Assembly: GCA_016206945.1 (NCBI GenBank)
Contig: JACQQP010000136.1
Location: forward strand, 1-12,630
Length of the DNA: 12,630 nucleotides
Direction: 5' to 3'
Source: Candidatus Omnitrophota bacterium
Lineage (GTDB): Bacteria > Omnitrophota > Omnitrophia > Omnitrophales > Danuiimicrobiaceae
Positions 5,576 through 10,608 of this stretch are shown here, one piece after another. A program made the position numbers and the translations under genes. The first letter of the stretch is position 1; every line of letters begins with the position of its first letter. The notes beneath the pieces are model-generated. The model saw nothing but the letters and a program-made list of their open reading frames with translations, ran no database searches and had not been told where the DNA came from.

Positions 5576-5585
5576 CCCGCTACCA
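5576..5585 (+). repeat. Possible third copy of the tRNA 3' end including CCA
   Basis: CCCGCTACCA matches 5123-5132, the last ten bases of the mature tRNA including the encoded CCA. It marks the right edge of the hairpin region; AT-rich single-copy DNA follows. The match is short and could be chance in GC-rich surroundings, but its position exactly at the boundary suggests the original 3' end of the ancestral tRNA locus. Confidence 0.4.
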
Positions 5586-5670
5586 TAAACTTTTCCTAAA
5601 CATACCCGCAGAATAAGAAACTTTTGCCGAACGCAGTTTTATTAATTCATTTTTTGCTAGGAGAATCATA

Positions 5671-6015
5671 GTGCAGGAGAAAGCTGTGATGGGTAAGATA
5701 GCGAGATTCTGTACATTGGCGGTGATGATTGGCTCTTTACTTTTTGGGAGTTCCTTAGCGCTGGCCAAAAAGCCCGAAGGATCGGGTCCGCCAGGGTTTA
5801 AGAAGGGCGAAAGGAAAGGTTGGGATGGGGAGGCGCCTCCTGGATGGACTAAAGGAAAGAAAAAAGGCTGGGATGGAGGAACAATGCCGCCAGGCCTTTC
5901 GAAGAAAGATAAGAAAAAAGTAGAAAAGAAAACTAAAAAGGAAAAGAAAGAAAAGAAAAAAAAGAAAGAAAAAGAAGACGATAAAGAAGAGGAAGAAAAT
6001 AAGGAAAAAGATTAA
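5671..6015 (+). CDS. Exported lysine-rich protein with PPG(W/F)xKG and KGW repeats, function unknown
   Basis: The N terminus is a Sec signal peptide: a basic start, a hydrophobic core CTLAVMIGSLLFG, and an SSLALA cleavage site before KKPEG. The mature part begins with repeated short motifs (GPPGFKKGERKGWDG, then PPGWTKGKKKGWDGG, then MPPGLSKKDKK) and ends in about 40 residues of almost only Lys, Glu and Asp. Small exported proteins with PPGW and KGKK.GW repeats are common in Proteobacteria, but I know of no established function. The GTG at 5671 has AGGAG seven bases upstream; ATG 5689 (AGGAG nine bases upstream) gives a more compact signal peptide and is equally acceptable. The purine-rich 3' end (5900-6010) is low complexity. 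It is the first of three consecutive genes for exported proteins. Confidence 0.7.
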   Translation: MQEKAVMGKIARFCTLAVMIGSLLFGSSLALAKKPEGSGPPGFKKGERKGWDGEAPPGWTKGKKKGWDGGTMPPGLSKKDKKKVEKKTKKEKKEKKKKKEKEDDKEEEENKEKD

Positions 6016-6104
6016 AAAGCAATATCAAATCGAGAAAAGTACCCATTAAGCTTAAACTTGTCATTTGTAGTTTCCTTCCCGTTCTTATTTTTCCCTCCAC
6101 ATCG

Positions 6105-6665
6105 GTGGTAGCAGAAGATTATTCTGCTAAGCCGACCGTCGCAGCTCCATTGGAAGCCGAAAATCAAACCGAACGTGTTGAGCGCGTTATTGACGGCGAC
6201 ACGTTCAAACTGTCGAATGGACAGAATTTAAAACTGGCGGGAATCAATGCGCCGGGACTTCACGATGCTCCCACACTGACGCAAGAAGCGAAGAAGTTTA
6301 GAAAAGAAATTTGGGCTTACCGCAACTTGGGTGTTGCTGCCATGACGGAAGTTGAGAGCCTCCTTAAGCTCTCGGGAAATCAAATTCAGCTGCAGTCTGA
6401 TGGCGAGGGATTCGATGACAGGGGCAATTTGCTTGCGCATGTTTATGTTCTAGCGGGTCAATTAAAAGAGGGCGTTACTCCCGATGAAGCGACCCTATTG
6501 AAAAAGAAAGATCGTTATGAGATATTTGTCAATGCTTACCTTGTGAAGTTAGGTCTTGCCGAGGTCCTTGAGGAGGGAAAAAGTGGGCCATATGGGGAAC
6601 TATTTTTAAGGCTCGAAGAGCAAGCGAAACAGGATAAAAAGGGTTTGTGGGAAGAATCTGGATGA
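6105..6665 (+). CDS. Exported staphylococcal-nuclease-like (SNase/TNase) domain protein, probably not catalytic
   Basis: The domain is an SNase-like OB fold: VERVIDGDTFKLSNGQNLKLAGINAPG at residues 25-51, DDRGNLLAHVYV at 104-115 and LGLAEVLEEG followed by LEEQAKQDKKGLWEE at the end. Aligned to S. aureus nuclease, the acidic pair of IDGDT (D30, D32) is kept, but Arg35 is Lys43, Asp40 is Asn48, Glu43 is Gly51 and Arg87 is Asn108, so the catalytic and calcium-binding residues are mostly lost. A role in binding rather than cutting is likely (inference). The only canonical start is GTG 6105, with no Shine-Dalgarno sequence. The frame stays open to 6003 and upstream codons spell a good signal peptide (KLKLVICSFLPVLIFPS then TSVVAED), so the true start may be ATT 6045 or an ATG lost by one base change. 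The real gene probably spans 6045-6665. Confidence 0.8.
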   Translation: MVAEDYSAKPTVAAPLEAENQTERVERVIDGDTFKLSNGQNLKLAGINAPGLHDAPTLTQEAKKFRKEIWAYRNLGVAAMTEVESLLKLSGNQIQLQSDGEGFDDRGNLLAHVYVLAGQLKEGVTPDEATLLKKKDRYEIFVNAYLVKLGLAEVLEEGKSGPYGELFLRLEEQAKQDKKGLWEESG

Positions 6666-6719
6666 TTCGCTAGGAAAAGAACTATATAATGAAGGTCATT
6701 CTAAGGAGGAGAAAGAAGA

Positions 6720-8006
6720 ATGAGACTCTTATGTGGTCTGGCGGTTGGGATTGTCGCGTTCACATTCATGACGGCGCACGGAGCAGCGCAGAGCGGTCAT
6801 TGGCAGGATCTGATGGCTCAAGCCGAAATATTCTATAAGCAGGGGCGTTATTCAGAAGGAATTCCTTTAGCTCAAGAAGCGCTCCAAGCGACCGAGGAAG
6901 CGTTTGGAAGTGATCATCTCAACGTTGCCATTTCCTTAAGTAATTTAGCGAGCCTTTATTATTCTCAGGGTTTGTATGCTGAAGCCGAACCGCTCGCCGC
7001 CCGCGCCCTCCAGATTCGAGAAAAGCGGTTGGGAAACCGTCATCCTGACGTCGCAGTTTCTTTAAACTATCTAGGGGAGCTGTACCGATCTCGGGGAGAC
7101 TACAAGCGGGCGGAATCTTTTTACCACCGGGCCCTTAAAATTCTTAAAGAATCTCATGGCTCGGAGGATACTCATATGGCTACGGTACTGAACAATCTCG
7201 GATTAGTTTACAAGGCCGAGGCGGAATACAACAAAGCCGAGCCGCTCTTTCGACGGGCACTTCGAATAAGGGAGCAAATTCTTGGCTCCGGACACACGGA
7301 TGTTGCGGAATCATTAGGCAGTTTGGCCGCGCTTTATTTCGTGCAGGGAAAATACGCTGAAGCCGAACCCCGCTTTGAAGAAGCTTTGGCAATTGTGGAA
7401 AAAGCATTGGGTCCGGATCATCCAGCTGTTGCCGCTTCCTTAAACAATTTAGCGGAGCTCTATAAGGCCCAACTCAAGTATTCTGAAGCCGAGCCTCTTC
7501 TGAGACGCACCCTCGACATCACAGAGAAAGCTTTGGGACCCGAGCATCCGGCCGTGGCGGCCGCCTTAAACAATTTGGCACTCCTCTATAGAATTGAAGG
7601 GAAATATTCAGAAGCCGAACCCTTATTCGAGCGTTCGCTCAGGATTCGCGAAATGGTTCTTGGTCCTGAACATCCGGATGTAGCGACCTCACTGAACAAT
7701 TTGGCGTTGTTGTATAAGGCTCAATCAAGATTTAACTATGCCGAAACGCTTTATGACCGAGCGATTGGAGTGACAGAGAAATCGTTGGGTCCAGATCATC
7801 CCAACCTTGCGGTTTCATTGACGAACCTCGCCGTTCTGTATGTGGCTCAGGAGCGCTACGCAAAAGCGGAGCCTCTTTTAAAGCGCGCTTTGGAAATTCA
7901 GGAAAAGGCGTTTGGTTCTCATCATCCTCAAGCTGTATCCGCTCGAAATAATCTTGCGCTACTTTACAAGGCTCAAGGCGAATCCCCCCAAGTTGAGGCC
8001 GATTGA
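6720..8006 (+). CDS. Exported tetratricopeptide repeat protein (kinesin light chain type, TPR_12)
   Basis: This 428-residue protein has a signal peptide (MRLLCGLAVGIVAFTFMTAHGAA, likely cleaved before QSGHW), then about nine tandem 42-residue units and a partial tenth. Each unit follows VAxSLNNLAxLYxxQGxYxEAEPLxxRALxIxEKxLGPxHPx, the kinesin-light-chain or TPR_10/TPR_12 type in which a 34-residue TPR is lengthened by a loop. Such arrays form a superhelical scaffold for protein binding; the partner is unknown. AAGGAGGA at 6703-6710 is a strong Shine-Dalgarno sequence for ATG 6720. A TATAAT at 6685-6690 could be a -10 box, but I see no matching -35 element. Adjacent units are similar but not identical at DNA level, so the array is old rather than freshly amplified. 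It may act with the two exported proteins upstream. Confidence 0.93.
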   Translation: MRLLCGLAVGIVAFTFMTAHGAAQSGHWQDLMAQAEIFYKQGRYSEGIPLAQEALQATEEAFGSDHLNVAISLSNLASLYYSQGLYAEAEPLAARALQIREKRLGNRHPDVAVSLNYLGELYRSRGDYKRAESFYHRALKILKESHGSEDTHMATVLNNLGLVYKAEAEYNKAEPLFRRALRIREQILGSGHTDVAESLGSLAALYFVQGKYAEAEPRFEEALAIVEKALGPDHPAVAASLNNLAELYKAQLKYSEAEPLLRRTLDITEKALGPEHPAVAAALNNLALLYRIEGKYSEAEPLFERSLRIREMVLGPEHPDVATSLNNLALLYKAQSRFNYAETLYDRAIGVTEKSLGPDHPNLAVSLTNLAVLYVAQERYAKAEPLLKRALEIQEKAFGSHHPQAVSARNNLALLYKAQGESPQVEAD

Positions 8007-8011
8007 CATTG

Positions 8012-8057
8012 AAAAGGGGACAGGTACACAGTGACAACGATGTACCTGTCGCCTTTT
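8012..8057. repeat. Palindromic repeat family B, copy 2
   Basis: AAAAGGGGACAGGTACA and TGTACCTGTCGCCTTTT pair with one mismatch (CGCC in place of CCCC). It begins 5 bp after the TPR gene stop and could serve as its terminator. The loop (CAGTGACAACGA) is one base different from that of the copy at 8542, so these two share a recent origin. Confidence 0.9.
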
Positions 8058-8085
8058 CATATAGAGAGAGAAGTGGGCAAAATTA

Positions 8086-8535
8086 ATGGATTGTCCTGCC
8101 TGTAGCGAACCGTTGATTGTTTTGGAATCGGAACAAGTGGAAATTGACCACTGTGTTTCGTGCAAGGGTATCTGGCTTGACAGCGGGGAGCTAGAGCTTC
8201 TCCTTGGAGATTCTGGTCGGAAGAACGAGTTGCTTTCCTCTTTTCCCTTACCCCTGCCTGTCCGGCCTGCCTCGCCGGCAGGCGGGCAGGCAGGCTCCCC
8301 TCTCCCTCCAGGGGAGAGGGTTAGGGGTGAGGGGGAGAAGCCGAGGAAATGTCCGATTTGTTTGAAAAAAATGGACAAGGTTTTGTATGAAGACGTTCGG
8401 CTCGATCGGTGTCGAGTTGGCGATGGACTTTGGTTTGATTTGGGAGAGTTGGAGAGGATCGTGAGGATCGGAAATTTCGGGGGTAGCACGAAAGTTTTAG
8501 AATGGCTCAAAGGGGTGTTTCAAAGAACGGCATGA
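8086..8535 (+). CDS. Double TFIIB-type zinc-ribbon protein (zf-TFIIB) with a repeat-encoded linker
   Basis: Two zinc-ribbon modules of the zf-TFIIB type are visible. The first (residues 3-38) reads CPAC, then IDHCVSCKGIWLDSGELE, with all four cysteines. The second (89-124) reads CPIC, then LDRCRVGDGLWFDLGELE, which keeps the fold signature but lacks the fourth cysteine (members often have CPxGHG here). Proteins of this kind are annotated as zinc-ribbon or transcription-factor-like, with unknown function in bacteria. Residues 52-84 (about 33 residues, rich in P, G, A and R) are encoded by a nested palindromic repeat that interrupts the gene without breaking the frame. ATG 8086 has no strong Shine-Dalgarno sequence. 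The gene is bracketed by nearly identical family B repeats. Confidence 0.82.
   Translation: MDCPACSEPLIVLESEQVEIDHCVSCKGIWLDSGELELLLGDSGRKNELLSSFPLPLPVRPASPAGGQAGSPLPPGERVRGEGEKPRKCPICLKKMDKVLYEDVRLDRCRVGDGLWFDLGELERIVRIGNFGGSTKVLEWLKGVFQRTA
8245..8335. repeat. Nested palindromic repeat (family D-like core inside a family A-like element) within a coding gene
   Basis: The outer stem CCCTTACCCC (8245-8254) pairs with GGGGTGAGGG (8324-8333). Inside are a GCCTGCC...GGCAGGC hairpin (the core also seen at 9192-9247) and a CCCCTCTCCC/GGGGAGAGGG hairpin followed by TTAGGGGTGAGG, which is the inverted right half of family A (compare 1332-1364). One element seems to have landed inside another. All three forward codons in this frame are open, so the host gene stays readable. 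Confidence 0.85.
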
Positions 8536-8541
8536 GAATAT

Positions 8542-8587
8542 AAAAGGGGACAGGTACACGGTGACAACGATGTACCTGTCCCCTTTT
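8542..8587. repeat. Palindromic repeat family B, copy 3
   Basis: AAAAGGGGACAGGTACA and TGTACCTGTCCCCTTTT form a perfect stem around a 12-nt loop (CGGTGACAACGA). It begins 7 bp after the zinc-ribbon gene stop and ends 20 bp before the lemA ATG. It differs from copy 2 at only two of 46 positions. It could terminate the upstream transcript, leaving lemA to rely on its own or a read-through promoter. Confidence 0.92.
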
Positions 8588-8607
8588 AAATCCAAAGGAG
8601 GAAGGCG

Positions 8608-9165
8608 ATGGAGATTCTGTTGATTGTTTTGGCAGTTGTTGCACTCATTGTTTTAGCTGTCATCGGGCTTTACAATGCGCTTGTTGGCGCGAAGAATCAG
8701 GTCAAAAATAGTTGGTCGCAGATCGATGTACAACTTAAGAGAAGGCATGACCTGATTCCCAATTTGATTGAGTCCGTCAAAGGTTATATGCAACACGAAC
8801 GCGGGACGCTTGAGAACCTAACGAAGGCCAGAAGTCAAGCGATGAGTGCAGGAAGTGTTGGAGACAAATCAAGAGCGGAAGCCGCCTTAAGCGGAGCCAT
8901 CGGAAAATTTTTTGCCGTTGCCGAAAACTATCCTGACCTCAAAGCAAATCAGAATTTTCTCGCCGTGCAGGAAGAGTTGTCCTCGACCGAGAATAGAATC
9001 GCCTTTGCGCGTCAAAATTACAATGACCAAGTCCTTTTTTACAATAATAAGATTCAGATGTTTCCTTCGAACTTAATCGCAAACACCTTCGGTTTTAAAA
9101 CCGAGGAATTTTTTGAGCTCGAAGATAAAACTCAAAAGGAAGCCCCCAAAGTAAGTTTTTCCTGA
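8608..9165 (+). CDS. lemA: LemA family protein
   Basis: LemA proteins are small, membrane-anchored, mostly helical bundle proteins with an N-terminal helix and a conserved core; their precise job is unsettled. Here the membrane helix is residues 2-24 (MEILLIVLAVVALIVLAV and onward). It is followed by YNALVGAKNQVKNSWSQIDVQLKRRHDLIPNLIESVKGYMQHE, the most conserved LemA block, then YPDLKANQNFLAVQEELSSTENRIAFARQNYND, and finally the NKIQMFPSNLIANTFGFKTEEFFE tail motif. At 185 residues it is normal length. AGGAGG lies a few bases before ATG 8608. An M48 protease gene follows, the usual lemA-htpX pairing, but here a 210-bp stretch of repeats separates them. Confidence 0.96.
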   Translation: MEILLIVLAVVALIVLAVIGLYNALVGAKNQVKNSWSQIDVQLKRRHDLIPNLIESVKGYMQHERGTLENLTKARSQAMSAGSVGDKSRAEAALSGAIGKFFAVAENYPDLKANQNFLAVQEELSSTENRIAFARQNYNDQVLFYNNKIQMFPSNLIANTFGFKTEEFFELEDKTQKEAPKVSFS

Positions 9166-9167
9166 TG

Positions 9168-9247
9168 CGTCATTGTGAGGAGCGAGTTCCTGTCATTCCC
9201 GCCTGCCTGCCCTGCTTCGCCGGCAGGCGGGCGCAGGCGGGAATGAC
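9168..9247. repeat. Repeat family D (GTCATTCCCGCCTGC type), preceded by a fragment of another repeat
   Basis: GTCATTCCCGCCTGC (9192-9206) and GCAGGCGGGAATGAC (9233-9247) are inverted arms enclosing a GCCTGCC/GGCAGGC-like inner hairpin. Just before it, GCGTCATTGTGAGGAGCGA (9168-9186) resembles one end of the widespread GTCATTGCGAGGAGCGA-type repeat; its other end is missing, so it looks like a truncated remnant. The recognition of that second family is from memory. Confidence 0.8.
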
Positions 9248-9251
9248 ATCG

Positions 9252-9299
9252 AAAAAAGGGGACAGGTCAGTTTAATACTGCTGACCTGTCCCCTTTTTT
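9252..9299. repeat. Palindromic repeat family B, copy 4 (variant arms)
   Basis: AAAAAAGGGGACAGGTCAG pairs perfectly with CTGACCTGTCCCCTTTTTT around a 10-nt loop. The inner bases are TCAG instead of TACA, and both sides carry the same change, so the palindrome has been kept. With a T6 tract it is the best terminator-like copy in the window. Confidence 0.92.
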
Positions 9300-9320
9300 G
9301 CGCTTAAGTCAGCGCCATTC

Positions 9321-9362
9321 GGGACAGGCACTTGTCGTAAGTCCAGCGCCTGTACCCTTTTA
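9321..9362. repeat. Degenerate copy of palindromic repeat family B (copy 5)
   Basis: GGGACAGGC at the left and GCGCCTGTACCC TTTTAA at the right resemble family B arms with mismatches. The interior and its left flank share TTAAGTCAGCGCC (9304-9316) and TAAGTCCAGCGCC (9338-9350) as a near-direct repeat. It ends 13 bp before the M48 protease ATG. It is older or rearranged relative to the other copies. Confidence 0.55.
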
Positions 9363-9375
9363 AGTTGAGACTGCC

Positions 9376-10608
9376 ATGTGGGAAATCATCGCTGCCAATA
9401 AACGGAAATCCTTTTTTCTTTTCATCGGGATGGGTCTTTGCCTTCTCGTATTAGGTTATGTGATTGGAGCGGCTTTCCTCCCTCCCGATGGCGGGGTTGG
9501 CGGTATTTCAATTGCGCTGATCATTTGGACCGTGCTTTCTCTCATCAGTTTTTTTTCGGGCGATCAAATTCTTTTGGCGACGAGCCGCGCGAAGGAGGTT
9601 TCGAGGGACGTCCACCCTCAGCTTTTCAATATCGTCGAAGAAATGAAAATCGCAGCCAATCTCACAGCGATGCCTAAGATTTACATGATGGATGAGGCTG
9701 CGCCGAATGCTTTTGCGACCGGGAGGAAACCTGGACGAAGCGTGGTCGCCGTGACGACGGGCCTTCTGTCACGCCTCAATCGGGATGAGCTTCAGGGCGT
9801 GATCGCCCATGAAATTTCCCATATTTTAAATCGCGATATCCTGTTTATGACCTTTGCGGGAGTGATGCTCGGAAGCATCGTCCTGATCGCAGATGTTTTT
9901 CTAAGGGGGCAATATTATTCTTTAGGTTCTTCACGAAGGTATCGAAGCGGAGATTCAAGAACGAGCGCTCAGGCGCAAGCGGTGCTTTTGCTGATCGCAA
10001 TCTTTTTTGCGATTCTGGCGCCCCTCGCCGCGCGTCTTCTTTATCTCGCCATTTCAAGAAGGAGAGAATATTTGGCGGATGCTTCCGGCGCAAGACTCAC
10101 TCGATATCCTGAAGGATTGGCCTCCGCGCTTGAGAAGATTTCCCAAGCAGGTCTTGAACTCCGTTCGGCCAACAAGGTGACGGCTCCCATGTATATTGTG
10201 AATCCCTTCAAAGCAAGAAGCGCGAGTTTCTTGAGTTTTTTGAGTACGCATCCGCCCGCAGAAGAGCGAATCAAAATTTTAAGAAGCATGGCCGGCGGAG
10301 CAGGTTACTTAAACTACCAAAAGGCTTTTACTCAAGTGACCGGAACATCGGCTAGATTAATTCCATCGCGAGAGCTTCAAGATGCCAAAGAGATTCCAAT
10401 TAAAAGCGTGACTCCAGAACCCCTCAGGAAGCGAAGTATAAGGGATGAAGCGAGAGAAATTGGAGATTTGACGAGGGCGGTATACCGCTATGCTTTTCTC
10501 ACTTGTAGTTGCGGGCTTAAAATCAAAGTGCCGCCCGACTTTAAAAGGCCGACCATCATTTGTCCCCGCTGCTGGCGTACACTCAACTCACCCTTCGCCT
10601 CAGTTTAG
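9376..10608 (+). CDS. htpX: HtpX-like M48 family membrane metalloprotease with C-terminal zinc ribbon
   Basis: HtpX-type M48 proteases are zinc endopeptidases of the inner membrane that degrade misfolded membrane proteins. Membrane helices are at about residues 12-34, 44-61, 155-176 and 201-226. The zinc site is HEISH at 145-149 with the third ligand Glu231 in RREYLADASGARL. The preceding KIYMMDEAAPNAFATGR segment is typical of HtpX. SFLSTHPPAEERIKIL (288-302) is the usual end of the family core. The protein then continues for about 105 residues and ends with a zinc-ribbon-like module (CSCG at 377-380 and CPRC at 396-399). This tail is not part of ordinary HtpX (about 290-300 residues). No clear Shine-Dalgarno sequence precedes ATG 9376. 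It pairs with lemA upstream, and its stop codon touches the next start. Confidence 0.93.
   Translation: MWEIIAANKRKSFFLFIGMGLCLLVLGYVIGAAFLPPDGGVGGISIALIIWTVLSLISFFSGDQILLATSRAKEVSRDVHPQLFNIVEEMKIAANLTAMPKIYMMDEAAPNAFATGRKPGRSVVAVTTGLLSRLNRDELQGVIAHEISHILNRDILFMTFAGVMLGSIVLIADVFLRGQYYSLGSSRRYRSGDSRTSAQAQAVLLLIAIFFAILAPLAARLLYLAISRRREYLADASGARLTRYPEGLASALEKISQAGLELRSANKVTAPMYIVNPFKARSASFLSFLSTHPPAEERIKILRSMAGGAGYLNYQKAFTQVTGTSARLIPSRELQDAKEIPIKSVTPEPLRKRSIRDEAREIGDLTRAVYRYAFLTCSCGLKIKVPPDFKRPTIICPRCWRTLNSPFASV

Larger units (their letters stand above)
5133..5585. repeat. Hairpin-rich non-coding region after tRNA-fMet
   Basis: I see no credible gene in these 453 bp; they are densely palindromic. 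Clear hairpins are GACGGG/CCCGTC enclosing TCCGCC/GGCGGA (5140-5175), CGCCGGAGGACGG paired with the following TTCGTCCTCTGGCG (5181-5208, two G-U pairs), CCCGCC/GGCGGG (5237-5256), CCGCGGCT/AGCCGCGG (near 5300), an outer CCTACACAGAAG/CTTCTGCGTAGG pair (about 5286 with 5373-5384), GGCGA/TCGCC (near 5350), CCACGGGT/ACCCGTGG (near 5500) and a CCGC/GCGG stem before 5570. Two pieces match the tRNA 3' end (5259-5275 and 5576-5585). Open frames here on both strands are low-complexity R/A/G/S-rich translations of the repeats. It may be stacked palindromic insertions or a structured RNA. Confidence 0.75.

Noticed and set aside
5228..5599. A 123-codon open frame on the + strand after the tRNA
   Set aside because: It is a translation of the hairpin array: low-complexity R/A/S/K-rich, no ribosome site, no recognisable domain, and it crosses the duplicated tRNA end.
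5624..5645. A promoter (TTGCCG and TATTAA) before the lysine-rich exported protein
   Set aside because: The spacer would be only about 10 bp.
6685..6690. A TATAAT as a promoter for the TPR gene
   Set aside because: No acceptable -35 box lies 15-19 bp upstream, so it is mentioned only in the gene entry.
7959..8510. A 183-codon antisense open frame across the TPR end and zinc-ribbon gene
   Set aside because: It reads through two palindromic repeats and opposes two convincing + strand genes; the Pro/Ser-rich product is repeat-derived.
8086..8535. Zinc-ribbon gene as a pseudogene disrupted by a repeat
   Set aside because: The frame is open throughout and both ribbons are in the same frame, so the insertion looks tolerated rather than disruptive.
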